NCBI GenBank assembly: GCA_045531955.1
Contig: JAZSFC010000043.1
Location: 62,001-126,000, forward strand
DNA: 64,000 bases
Origin: SIG299 sp045531955
GTDB taxonomy: Bacteria > Bacillota > Clostridia > Lachnospirales > Lachnospiraceae
Direction: 5' to 3'
The notes below the pieces were generated by a model that was not told the origin of the DNA, made no database searches, and saw only the letters and a list, made by a program, of their open reading frames with translations. The stretch's first letter is position 1. Each line of letters starts with the position of its first letter. This document shows, in pieces, positions 1 through 8,463 of this stretch. The translations under genes and the position numbers were made by a program.

Positions 1-7
1 CGGTCTA

Positions 8-35
8 AAAAGACAGCATCCTGTTTTTTACAGTT
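8..35 (-). terminator. possible weak terminator after the SNF2 gene
   Basis: On the minus strand an ACAG-GATG-CTGT hairpin overlaps the helicase stop codon and is followed by CTTTTT. The stem is only 4 bp, extendable through an A/T-rich flank with one mismatch, so termination here is tentative. The window edge prevents seeing what lies beyond. Confidence 0.3.
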
Positions 36-3000
36 CAAAAGAAAACAGTTCTTCCAGTTCTTCTTTACTCAAAGAATTAATAAATACTTCTTTTGACTCT
101 ATAACAGAATCGGAAAGTTCTTTTTTCTTCTTTTGCAATTTATAAATTTTTTCTTCAATGGTTCCTTTGGTAATCAGTTTAATTACCTGTACGGAATTTT
201 TTTGACCGATACGATGGGCGCGGTCGGTTGCCTGTTCTTCCACAGCCGGATTCCACCATGGATCAAAATGAATAACCGTATCCGCACCGGTTAAATTAAG
301 ACCGGTACCGCCTGCTTTTAATGAAATTAAAAACAACTGGCCTTCTCCTGCATTAAAACGCTTTACATAATCGTTCCGTTCTGCAACCTTAGTACTGCCT
401 TCCATGTAAAAATATTGATAATTTAGTTCATCCAGTGCCTTTTGGATAATTTCCAACATAGAGGTAAACTGGGAAAACACAAGGATTCTGTGCCCGTTTG
501 ATATTAAGTCGGGCAAAATTTGAAGAAACAATTCAAGTTTTCCGCTTTCTCCTTCATAATTATCCAAAAAAGTACCCGGATGGCAGCAGATCTGGCGTAA
601 TCTTGTTAATGCAGCGAGAATCTGGAAACGGGCATGTCCCATATTTTCAAAACCAAAATCTTCACCAAGTTCGCCTCGGAAACTTTCAAGGAAGGAAAGA
701 TACAGCTTTTTCTGTTCTAATGTTAAATCCGTAAGGAATTTGGTTTCTACCTTTTCCGGCAGTTCCTGTAATACATCCTTTTTCATTCTCCGCATAATAA
801 ACGGACGGATACGTTTATTTAAGCTAGCCAGTGCTTCCTCATCATTTTTTAGTATCTGCTTTTCGTACTGCTTCACAAATCTGGAATGTGTCAGCAGATA
901 ATATGGCATGACAAAATCAAAAATGGACCAAAGCTCTGATAAGGAATTTTCAATCGGCGTACCGGTTAACGCAAACCGATGGGTTGCATTTAGTGATTTT
1001 ACAGACTTGGCATTCAAAGATGCAGCATTTTTGATAAACTGTGCTTCGTCCAAAAAAACAGTATGAAACTGTATTTCATCATAATTTTGAATGTCGCGTC
1101 TAAGCAACGGATATGATGTAATAAACACATCTACAGGTTCCGTTGTTTTAATTATGGATAAACGTTCCTCCGGTGTGCCTGTAATCACCTTACATTTTAA
1201 ATCCGGAGTGAAGTTTTCCAGTTCATCCAGCCAGTTATAAACCAAGGAAGTCGGACAAACAATCATAAAACGGTGTACCGCGTCCCGGTCTTTCATTGCC
1301 TTTATATAAACAATGGACTGCAACGTTTTACCAAGACCCATATCATCCGCAAGAATTCCTCCAAGCTGATGGTCAGCCAAAGTCATAAGCCATTGATATC
1401 CGATTTCCTGATACGGACGAAGTGTTGCATGGATTCCCTCCGGAAGCTCATACTGCTGCTTTTCCATATTAGTGATAGTATTAATCAGCTGATGAAATTC
1501 CTCATTTTTTTGCACTTCTACAGCTGTCTCATCAAATAAATCATCTACATAAAGAGCTAGTCCTTTGGATAACCGGAAGGTTGTATTTGCTTCCATGTCT
1601 TTATTTGACACATTTAAATTATCTAAAAGAGTAACCATTTTACCGATTTCTTCTGCTTCTAAATCGATAAAACTGCCATCTGTTAAACGGAAAAACTTTT
1701 TCTTCAAACGGTAAGAACGGAATAACTGCTGCAGTTCTTCTTTTGAAATATCACCGTAATTCAAATCAAGTTCCAAAAGGTCAATATCCTTAGAAATTCT
1801 AAGTCCTACCGAAAAAGTATTACTTTGTTTTGTCTTCATTTTACGGAAAGAATCGGAGTAAAATACTTCTCCGTACTCCATCAAACTTGACAACCCTTCC
1901 TGAATGAAGTGATAAATCTCGCTGTCGGCTTTTAGCAAATAAAAACCGCTGTAAGGCTCAAAGCCAAGTTCTTCTAACCGGTTGATTACTGCCATCTCTT
2001 TTTCTCTTTGACGAAGAATAATGTATTCACCGCTGTTTAAATTGGAAAAAGAATTGAATTTATATTCATCATACTTAAAAAACAGCTCAACCTTTACATA
2101 GTTCTGGTATTTATCAAAATACATCTCAATGTTTAAATCCGGAGAAATATAACGCTCCTTCAGTTCTTCCGGAACTAATATATCCATTGTTCCATGAAGC
2201 TTAGGCAGAACATTTTCCAAAAAACGTTGTTTATATACGCCTTGAAAAACCAGTGGTTTTTTATCACCGCCCAGGCTGTTAAAAAACGGAAGAAAATTAC
2301 GTAAAAATAATTTATCCGGTAAAAATAAGAAACGGTCCCGGTATAAAATTTCACCATTTTCCGATACCGGGATTACCGGTTCTCTGTCTTTATAATCCAA
2401 GGAGATAAGATCCTCATCTGCCTGTAATTCAATTTCTATATTCGGATTTTTAGGAATGCAGCGGACTTCCTCATAGAGATTACCGTATAATTCCAAGGTA
2501 AACGGTGTTCCGGCAAACTGGCGTAAAAACTTAATGAATAAAAACTTGGAAAGTACCATTTGGGACTTATTAAAAATCAATCCGGCATCTTTACCTTCCG
2601 CAAGCTCGGTTACATCATAGATTTCCAATAAAAAGTCAATGATAGCCTTGGAGGTGCGGTCAAAAGCACTTTCCCCTGCAATATAACGGAATTCTTTTCC
2701 TAAAATAATATTTTCACGTTTGATGTAATCTTCCAAAAACTTTTTAATATTTTGTACCTTATACAGTTTTGTACTTCCGGCTTTTAAAGAAATAAATGCC
2801 TTTCCTGAGTTATTACGAAGCATGGCAGGCAGAGAAATCACCGGTTCTATATGAAAAACTTCTCCGGTCATAGTCATATTTTCCTGGTTATCAAAGTACT
2901 CCAATACCTGATATGCCCGCTTTTCTTCTGCATTTTTTGGTAAATTTCCTTCGGAATGCTCCTGATGTTTCAGTAACCGTAAAAGTGCTGCCACCACATG

Positions 3001-3246
3001 CTTGCAGGCACCCTTTTCTTTTACGGAGCTCGGACAATTACAGCTCGTCAAAAAGGAACCGTCTTCCTGTTCCTCAATCATAACCGTATAATTATAATTT
3101 CCTTTGACAATGATTTTGTAGCGCTTGCTGTTCTTAGAGTAAGAAGCATTCTGGATATGACCATTCTGGTAATATTGCATCCCCCTCATAAACGTTTGTT
3201 CACTGGAAGCAAGGTTACGAATCATGTTTTTTGTCAATTGTATCAT
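28..3246 (-). CDS. SNF2-family DEAD/DEAH helicase with SWIM zinc finger
   Basis: This is a large SWI2/SNF2 ATPase, probably a DNA translocase that remodels protein-DNA or nucleic-acid complexes in the cytoplasm. A SWIM zinc finger (CxC...CxH) lies at about residues 69-83. A long bacterial SNF2-associated middle region follows, then the two RecA-like lobes: Walker A (DDMGLGKT) near 635, DEAQ Walker B near 735, and the C-terminal lobe with SLKAGGTGLNL and a DRAHRIGQ motif near 975-1010. At about 1072 residues it has the normal length for bacterial SWIM-SNF2 proteins. I place the start at the ATG ending at 3246, because GGAGG sits 6 nt before it and directly abuts the alternative ATG at 3252. 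It is the last gene of a probable operon with scpA and scpB. The cellular substrate cannot be read from the sequence. Confidence 0.93.
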   Translation of the reverse strand: MIQLTKNMIRNLASSEQTFMRGMQYYQNGHIQNASYSKNSKRYKIIVKGNYNYTVMIEEQEDGSFLTSCNCPSSVKEKGACKHVVAALLRLLKHQEHSEGNLPKNAEEKRAYQVLEYFDNQENMTMTGEVFHIEPVISLPAMLRNNSGKAFISLKAGSTKLYKVQNIKKFLEDYIKRENIILGKEFRYIAGESAFDRTSKAIIDFLLEIYDVTELAEGKDAGLIFNKSQMVLSKFLFIKFLRQFAGTPFTLELYGNLYEEVRCIPKNPNIEIELQADEDLISLDYKDREPVIPVSENGEILYRDRFLFLPDKLFLRNFLPFFNSLGGDKKPLVFQGVYKQRFLENVLPKLHGTMDILVPEELKERYISPDLNIEMYFDKYQNYVKVELFFKYDEYKFNSFSNLNSGEYIILRQREKEMAVINRLEELGFEPYSGFYLLKADSEIYHFIQEGLSSLMEYGEVFYSDSFRKMKTKQSNTFSVGLRISKDIDLLELDLNYGDISKEELQQLFRSYRLKKKFFRLTDGSFIDLEAEEIGKMVTLLDNLNVSNKDMEANTTFRLSKGLALYVDDLFDETAVEVQKNEEFHQLINTITNMEKQQYELPEGIHATLRPYQEIGYQWLMTLADHQLGGILADDMGLGKTLQSIVYIKAMKDRDAVHRFMIVCPTSLVYNWLDELENFTPDLKCKVITGTPEERLSIIKTTEPVDVFITSYPLLRRDIQNYDEIQFHTVFLDEAQFIKNAASLNAKSVKSLNATHRFALTGTPIENSLSELWSIFDFVMPYYLLTHSRFVKQYEKQILKNDEEALASLNKRIRPFIMRRMKKDVLQELPEKVETKFLTDLTLEQKKLYLSFLESFRGELGEDFGFENMGHARFQILAALTRLRQICCHPGTFLDNYEGESGKLELFLQILPDLISNGHRILVFSQFTSMLEIIQKALDELNYQYFYMEGSTKVAERNDYVKRFNAGEGQLFLISLKAGGTGLNLTGADTVIHFDPWWNPAVEEQATDRAHRIGQKNSVQVIKLITKGTIEEKIYKLQKKKKELSDSVIESKEVFINSLSKEELEELFSFEL

Positions 3247-3267
3247 AGGCATCCTCCGGATGTGACG

Positions 3268-3849
3268 CTAAATATCAAGCTTTAACTGAATTTCTTCTTC
3301 TGCTTCTAATTTAAAATCTTCTACCTTTTCCGGTTTTACTACCGGCAATTCTTCTAAAGATGCCAAGCCGAAGCTACGCAAGAAATCTTCGGTAGTTCCG
3401 AATAAAATTGGTCTGCCCGGAGCATCCAAACGGCCGATTTCAGCAATTAATCCGTATTCCACCAGTTTGTTTACCGCATGGTCACAGCTGACACCGCGGA
3501 TTGCTTCAATTTCCTGACGGGTAATCGGCTGCTTATATGCCACAATAGACAAGGTTTCCAGTAAAACCTCGGTTAATACGTGTTTCTTTGGAACATGGGC
3601 AATTTTAATAATGGATTCGTACATGCTCTGTTTGGTTGACATTTGATAAGAGTCGTTTAACTCAATAATCTGAATGCCACGGTCTGCAGAACGGTAACGG
3701 TCCATCATGTTACGGGCAACACGACGCACGGTATCTACGTCATGGTCCAGTGCCATGGCAATACGCTCTGCTTCCACCGCTTCCCCCATGGTAAATAAAA
3801 TTGCTTCAATTTGTGCTTCTAATTCCTGTATTTCGTTTGGTGTTTCCAT
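3268..3849 (-). CDS. scpB: segregation and condensation protein B
   Basis: ScpB is a winged-helix partner of the SMC-ScpA condensin, which compacts and segregates the chromosome. The roughly 193-residue protein has the typical tandem winged-helix layout: the N-terminal segment LEAQIEAILFTMGEAVE matches the family start, and KQPITRQEIEAIRGVSCDHAVNKLVEYGLI and GRPILFGTTEDFL are conserved ScpB stretches. The acidic C-terminus is common in the family. An ATG ending at 3849 is taken as the start with AAAGG 9 nt upstream. A TTG one codon earlier (3852) has slightly better spacing and cannot be excluded. The gene follows scpA by about 25 nt and precedes the SNF2 gene by about 20 nt, so all are probably co-transcribed. 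Confidence 0.95.
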   Translation of the reverse strand: METPNEIQELEAQIEAILFTMGEAVEAERIAMALDHDVDTVRRVARNMMDRYRSADRGIQIIELNDSYQMSTKQSMYESIIKIAHVPKKHVLTEVLLETLSIVAYKQPITRQEIEAIRGVSCDHAVNKLVEYGLIAEIGRLDAPGRPILFGTTEDFLRSFGLASLEELPVVKPEKVEDFKLEAEEEIQLKLDI

Positions 3850-3875
3850 CAAATTTTTCCTTTCTGTTCGCCGCT

Positions 3876-4652
3876 TTACAGCTGGCTTTCATCAATCTCA
3901 ATAACATCCGTTGCCAGATATTCAATGAGAATATCATCAAAAATTTCTTCTTGTACAATGCTGACCCGTCCCATTTTCATCAGCTCTAAAATGCATAGGA
4001 AGGTAACAATTAATTCCATCTTATCACTTTGTTCTTCCAAGAGCTTCCGGAAGCTAAACTTTTTATTTGCAAGTCCGTACTCCTGGACATAGCGCATCTT
4101 CTGTGATAAATTAACTTCTTCTTTTTCGATTTTACCGAATTTACTGCGGACAGGGTCGATTTTATCTACCTGCTTTTTCATCACCGATTGGAAAATATCA
4201 TTTAATTTCGATAAGGTAAGGTCTCCAATCAGCTCCTCTAAATTGATTTCTTCTTTAAAATCTGCCACTTCCGGAGGAAGGGTGCTTTTCTTGAACATCA
4301 TCTTGTCAGCATCCATCTGGCGGTCACGAAGTTCCAGCGACATAAACTTATACATTTTATATTCCAACAAACGCTCAACCAGTTCCTGTCTTGGATCTTC
4401 CGGTTCTTCTTCATCGGTTTCTTCCTGTGGTAAAAGCATTCTGGATTTGATTTTGAGTAATGTGGCTGCCATAACCAGAAATTCGCTCATGTTATCCAAA
4501 TCCTGCTTTTCCATTTCTTTTAAATAGTCCATATATTGCTCTGTAATCAATGCAATCGGAATATCATAAATATCAATTTTATTTTTTTCAATCAGGTGAA
4601 GAAGTAAGTCCAACGGACCTTCAAACACCTCTAATTTCACCGGTATAGCCAT
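3876..4652 (-). CDS. scpA: segregation and condensation protein A
   Basis: ScpA is the kleisin subunit that bridges SMC heads. The N-terminal hallmark LEVFEGPLDLLLHLIEKNKIDIYDIP is present, followed by the central segment SEFLVMAATLLKIKSRMLLP, a variable acidic linker, and the C-terminal winged helix ending in VTFLCILELMKMGRVSIVQEE. Length (about 258 residues) is normal. The ATG ending at 4652 is chosen. A TTG at 4658 lies closer to the AAAGG motif and is a real alternative, adding two residues. It sits between a metallophosphoesterase gene and scpB with gaps of about 25 nt, and the shared promoter is probably the one at 5567-5595. Confidence 0.95.
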   Translation of the reverse strand: MAIPVKLEVFEGPLDLLLHLIEKNKIDIYDIPIALITEQYMDYLKEMEKQDLDNMSEFLVMAATLLKIKSRMLLPQEETDEEEPEDPRQELVERLLEYKMYKFMSLELRDRQMDADKMMFKKSTLPPEVADFKEEINLEELIGDLTLSKLNDIFQSVMKKQVDKIDPVRSKFGKIEKEEVNLSQKMRYVQEYGLANKKFSFRKLLEEQSDKMELIVTFLCILELMKMGRVSIVQEEIFDDILIEYLATDVIEIDESQL

Positions 4653-4677
4653 GTGCAATTAACCTTTCTTGTTTGGT

Positions 4678-5523
4678 TTACTCTTTTGTTCCTTTCAGAA
4701 CCAAAAAATTTATCTCTACTCTGTTAAAAAAACGAAGCGGTATGGTATGGGAACCAAGTCCCCTGCTGACAAACAGGCTGCTATTATTGTTAAGTTTCAT
4801 TAACCCTGCATCACAGCCTTTCGGAAGACGAAGTCTTGGAGATACGACGCCTCCGATAAACGGTAACCGTAACAATCCTCCGTGCAAATGACCGGAAACA
4901 ATAAAATCAGTCCGGTATTTTGTATATAGTTCTGCATATTCCGGATTATGCGCCATCAAAATATGAATTCCTGTTTCAGGAACCTCCAAATCCGGCAATT
5001 CTTCCGGTTTATTATACAAGTTACCTTTCTGGTAAAAAGGCATTGGTAAAGAAAGACCGGAAATAAACAGCATATCATCGGAAGCAGAAACCATGGTTTC
5101 ATTTTCTAAATAAAATACATTTTCCGGCAAACGCGTTTTATATGCTTCCCAGACTTCCGGATAGTTTTCCTGCATGGAAAGTTCATGATTTCCCGCAGAA
5201 TAATATACCGGAATTTTAAGTAAACTTATTGCCTTCAAAAATTGTTCTGTATTCCTGTTACAGATTTTATGTTTATCTATCATATCTCCTGCAAGCAATA
5301 TAAAATCAGGATGGAATACCGTAAGTTTTTGCACTATTTCAGATAAATTCTTTTTGTTATTATGAAGGTCTGTAATAAGGCAAATCTTTAGTTCTTTATT
5401 TTTCGGCATTTTTTGTAATTCTACAATTGTAGAGTTATATTGAATCAAGGAATGTTCCATCCATTCATATAGCAGCCAAAGAACGATTGCCACCGGCAAT
5501 AAAATCACTAAAATCCACCACAT
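4678..5523 (-). CDS. membrane-anchored metallophosphoesterase (YkuE-like)
   Basis: This is a calcineurin-like phosphoesterase with one N-terminal membrane anchor (residues 1-21). All metal-binding blocks are visible: D52-x-H54 (TDLH), GD at 79-80, GNHE at 111-114 and GHLHGG at 211-216. The family includes YkuE of Bacillus, a cell-wall-associated phosphodiesterase, and UDP-2,3-diacylglucosamine hydrolases. With no lipid A pathway expected, the YkuE-type assignment fits better. The catalytic domain should face outward if the anchor acts as an uncleaved signal. AAGGG lies 6 nt before the ATG. A strong promoter lies just upstream, and scpA, scpB and the helicase gene follow closely. The physiological substrate is unknown. 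Confidence 0.85.
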   Translation of the reverse strand: MWWILVILLPVAIVLWLLYEWMEHSLIQYNSTIVELQKMPKNKELKICLITDLHNNKKNLSEIVQKLTVFHPDFILLAGDMIDKHKICNRNTEQFLKAISLLKIPVYYSAGNHELSMQENYPEVWEAYKTRLPENVFYLENETMVSASDDMLFISGLSLPMPFYQKGNLYNKPEELPDLEVPETGIHILMAHNPEYAELYTKYRTDFIVSGHLHGGLLRLPFIGGVVSPRLRLPKGCDAGLMKLNNNSSLFVSRGLGSHTIPLRFFNRVEINFLVLKGTKE

Positions 5524-5566
5524 AATCTACCCTTTTTTGTGCTTCATTAATTTTTCTCCAACTATA

Positions 5567-5595
5567 AATATAACCTTTTCCGGTTTTTATGTCAA
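5567..5595 (-). promoter_or_regulatory. sigma-A promoter for the phosphoesterase-scpA-scpB-SNF2 operon
   Basis: On the minus strand TTGACA (5590-5595) is separated by 17 nt from TATATT (5567-5572), a near-consensus housekeeping promoter about 45 nt upstream of the phosphoesterase start codon. Confidence 0.75.
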
Positions 5596-5617
5596 GGAAA
5601 TACAGCTTCTTTTCTTC

Positions 5618-6799
5618 CTAAAAATAGCTTAAAATTTTCTTTATGTAATCCTGATAAGATGCTTTCGGAATATCCTTTTCTGCCACCAAGGCAATTCGGC
5701 CGATTTCCGCACCATTTAAGTGATAAATTATAGCTCCCAGTTCTTCTCCTTTAGCAATCGGTGCTTTTATTTTTTCATATACAGTTATTTCTTCTGTTAT
5801 CTGTTCAAAATCGTCTTTGTTTACAGAAATATACCGGAACATATCATTTGGACTGAGGATTACATTTTGCTCCATGCTTTCTTCCACGATTACGGTTACC
5901 GGTTCCATATCAGAATGATCATCCACGTAAACTTTACACTGGGAAAATCCGTAATTTAACAGAGTTGCAGCTTCCTTAAAACGTGTTTTGGTATCAGGAG
6001 CAGACAAAACAACTGCAATCATGTCAATATCATTTCTTGTTGCCGTAGCACTTAAGCAATATCTTGCTTTTCCAGTAGAACCTGTTTTCAATCCGGTAAT
6101 TCCCTCGTATGAAGTTAATAATTTATTTGTGTTGGTAAGCCCGAATTCAGAACTTCCTTTATTTGTCACGTGGGTCATGGATGAAATTCTTGTGGTGGTA
6201 TACTGTTTTACATCCGGATAACGCTTCATCAATTCTGCGGACATAATTGCAATATCATATGCAGTCGACACATGCCCATCCACATCCAAACCGCAGCAAT
6301 TTACAAAATTTGTATTGTTCATTCCCAGTTCTTTTGCCTTTTTGTTCATTTCCTGCACAAAGGCCTCTTCTGTTCCCGCCAAGTGTTCCGCCATTGCCAC
6401 GCAGGCATCATTGGCACTGGAAATAGAGATACATTTAATTAAAGTGTCTACCGTCTGCTGTTCTCCGGCTTCCAGATATACCTGGGAACCACCCATACTT
6501 GCCGCATGGTCCGTCGTTGTTACAATAGTATCTTTCGTAATTGTTCCGTCTTCCAGTGCTTCATAAATTAATAGTAAGGTCATAATTTTTGTGATACTTG
6601 CCGGAGGCAATACCTTATGCATATCTTTTTCATGCAGCACTGTACCGGTAGAGGCTTCCATTAAAACATAGGATTCCGACAACAATTGTGGTTTTGTTGT
6701 ATCCTCTGCAAAACATATCAAATCTCCTTTGGTACATAAGGTGAATAAACATAATACTATTGCGATTACCTGCTTCGGCTTTCTCATTAAGAATTTCAT
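5618..6799 (-). CDS. dacF: D-alanyl-D-alanine carboxypeptidase (penicillin-binding protein 5/DacF type)
   Basis: This serine peptidase removes the terminal D-Ala from peptidoglycan stem peptides outside the membrane. A signal peptide covers about residues 1-31 (hydrophobic core, then CFAED). The three penicillin-binding motifs are present: SITK at 68-71 with the nucleophile Ser68, SAN at 127-129, and KTGS near 235. A C-terminal beta-rich PBP5 domain and an amphipathic end (YQDYIKKILSYF) suggest membrane association. The start is the ATG ending at 6799, because GGAGG is 4 nt upstream; an upstream GTG at 6826 lacks this. A strong terminator separates it from pdp, so it is probably transcribed alone. 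The dacF symbol reflects the sporulation-type subfamily by analogy only. Confidence 0.9.
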   Translation of the reverse strand: MKFLMRKPKQVIAIVLCLFTLCTKGDLICFAEDTTKPQLLSESYVLMEASTGTVLHEKDMHKVLPPASITKIMTLLLIYEALEDGTITKDTIVTTTDHAASMGGSQVYLEAGEQQTVDTLIKCISISSANDACVAMAEHLAGTEEAFVQEMNKKAKELGMNNTNFVNCCGLDVDGHVSTAYDIAIMSAELMKRYPDVKQYTTTRISSMTHVTNKGSSEFGLTNTNKLLTSYEGITGLKTGSTGKARYCLSATATRNDIDMIAVVLSAPDTKTRFKEAATLLNYGFSQCKVYVDDHSDMEPVTVIVEESMEQNVILSPNDMFRYISVNKDDFEQITEEITVYEKIKAPIAKGEELGAIIYHLNGAEIGRIALVAEKDIPKASYQDYIKKILSYF

Positions 6800-6863
6800 A
6801 ATTCCTCCAAAAAACTTCTGTATCACATATATATTTTCTGAACGTCTCTTTTATGAAGCAAGT

Positions 6864-6907
6864 CTGAAAAAAGAAAAGCACAGCGGAATTTTTACAACCA
6901 CTGTGCT
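6864..6907 (-). terminator. intrinsic terminator after pdp
   Basis: On the minus strand AGCACAGTGG pairs with CCGCTGTGCT (10 bp, one T-G wobble) and is followed by TTTTCTTTTTT. It lies 16 nt downstream of the pdp stop codon. Confidence 0.85.
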
Positions 6908-6922
6908 TAATACATATTAATT

Positions 6923-8248
6923 TTAGAATCTGGTGCAGCCGTCTTTTGTTACAATGCCAAGAACATGTTTCGGTGCCTCGATGCGTTCCTTGCTGAGCCG
7001 GTATGCCGCCTGAAGTCTTGGAGCCGCTGCTTTTAGTTTTGTCACATCATTTGCATATAAACGCGCCAGGGATTCGCCCTTACGGACATAATCTCCGACT
7101 TTTTTGTGAATTTTAACACCTACACTTAAATCAATTTCACTTTCTTTTGTTTCGCGTCCGCCGCCAAGAATCAAAGAAGTCATGCCGATTTCATCGGTTA
7201 AAATCTCAGCCACATAACCGTCTTCCATGGCAACAATTTCTTCGATAAACTCTGTACGAGGGAATTTCTCCGGATTCCAAACGTAGGAAGAATCTCCTCC
7301 CTGGGCTTCTACAAATTCTGCAAGTTTTTTTAATGCACTGCCGTCATCTATGGTAGACTGTAATAACGCTTCTGCTTCCGAAACCGTTTTTGCTCTGCCT
7401 ACACCAAGTAACATATAGGACGCCAGTGTCATACATGCTTCTAACAGGTCCGTAGGCCCGTTTCCTTTTAAGGTTTTGATTGCCTCTTTTACTTCCAAAG
7501 CATTTCCTACATATTTACCCAATGGCTGGCTCATATCAGAAAGTACCGCATAGGTTTCCCTGCCTACACCATTGCCGATTTCCACCATTGTTTTTGCCAA
7601 AGCTTCTGCCTCATCCAGTGTCTTCATAAAAGCACCGCTGCCGCATTTTACATCCAAGACAATGACATCGGAACCCGCCGCAATTTTCTTACTCATAATG
7701 CTGGAAGAAATTAAGGATACATTATCTACGGTTGCTGTTACATCCCGAAGGGCATACATTTTCTTATCGGCCGGAGCAAGATTTGCAGTTTGTCCGATAA
7801 TGGCAAGCTTCATACGGTTTACATTATCAAAAAACTGCTGTTCCGACAATGACACGGAAAATCCCGGAAAGCTTTCTAATTTATCAATGGTTCCGCCGGT
7901 ATGACCAAGTCCACGGCCGGACATTTTTGCAACCGGAACACCAAGTGCAGCCACCATAGGACCAATAATTAATGATGTTTTATCTCCTACACCGCCGGTA
8001 CTGTGCTTATCTGCTTTTTTACCGATAATCGGTGATAAATCAAGTACATCCCCACTGTTTACCATGGCCATGGTAAGGTCAATGGTTTCCTGAAGATTCA
8101 TTTCTTTTAAGCAGACTGCCATTAAGAACGCAGACATCTGATAATCCGGAATTTCTCCTTTGGTAAATCCATCCACAATAAAATTAATTTCTTCCTTTGT
8201 GAGAACTTCCCCTTGTTTCTTTTTTGTAATCAGGTCATACATCCTCAT
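6923..8248 (-). CDS. pdp: pyrimidine-nucleoside phosphorylase
   Basis: This enzyme phosphorolyses uridine, thymidine and deoxyuridine to the base plus (deoxy)ribose-1-phosphate in nucleoside salvage. The phosphate-binding segment KHSTGGVGDKTS and the family signature SGRGLGHTGGTIDKLE are intact, and the C-terminal alpha/beta domain (KKVGDYVRKGESLARL) is complete. The start is the ATG ending at 8248 (MRMYDLITKKK, like Bacillus Pdp), with GGAGG 8 nt upstream, giving 441 residues. An in-frame ATG at 8278 would add ten unsupported residues. It is divergent from the DAHP synthase gene. Its own terminator follows. Confidence 0.95.
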   Translation of the reverse strand: MRMYDLITKKKQGEVLTKEEINFIVDGFTKGEIPDYQMSAFLMAVCLKEMNLQETIDLTMAMVNSGDVLDLSPIIGKKADKHSTGGVGDKTSLIIGPMVAALGVPVAKMSGRGLGHTGGTIDKLESFPGFSVSLSEQQFFDNVNRMKLAIIGQTANLAPADKKMYALRDVTATVDNVSLISSSIMSKKIAAGSDVIVLDVKCGSGAFMKTLDEAEALAKTMVEIGNGVGRETYAVLSDMSQPLGKYVGNALEVKEAIKTLKGNGPTDLLEACMTLASYMLLGVGRAKTVSEAEALLQSTIDDGSALKKLAEFVEAQGGDSSYVWNPEKFPRTEFIEEIVAMEDGYVAEILTDEIGMTSLILGGGRETKESEIDLSVGVKIHKKVGDYVRKGESLARLYANDVTKLKAAAPRLQAAYRLSKERIEAPKHVLGIVTKDGCTRF

Positions 8249-8289
8249 AAGCCATACCTCCAAACAATGCTGTAACATAATCTTCTCTG

Positions 8290-8295
8290 ATTATA
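8290..8295 (-). promoter_or_regulatory. possible -10 element for pdp
   Basis: A TATAAT lies on the minus strand about 40 nt upstream of the pdp start. I could not find a convincing -35 at 16-18 nt; the nearest TTGAAA is 22 nt away. The call rests on the -10 only. Confidence 0.35.
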
Positions 8296-8351
8296 TGATA
8301 TCTATTTTTCAGATTATTTTCAAGTAGATTATAATTTTTTTACATTTTTTA

Positions 8352-8380
8352 TTGACGAAATTTAATTTTTTTACTATTAT
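8352..8380 (+). promoter_or_regulatory. promoter of the DAHP synthase gene
   Basis: TTGACG (8352-8357), a 17-nt spacer and TATTAT (8375-8380) form a strong housekeeping-type promoter. The expected transcript has a leader of about 75 nt containing a small hairpin directly before the ribosome binding site. Confidence 0.75.
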
Positions 8381-8422
8381 ATGTAATAAGAATTTTATTT
8401 CTTTATCGCTTTAAATACAAAA

Positions 8423-8448
8423 AGTGTCTTTACAAAATTCCGGACACT
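8423..8448 (+). promoter_or_regulatory. leader hairpin abutting the DAHP synthase ribosome binding site
   Basis: AGTGTC (8423-8428) pairs with GACACT (8443-8448) across a 14-nt loop. The AGGAGG ribosome binding site begins 2 nt later at 8450. The hairpin could affect initiation, but no alternative structure or leader peptide is evident. Confidence 0.35.
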
Positions 8449-8463
8449 CAGGAGGAAAAAACT

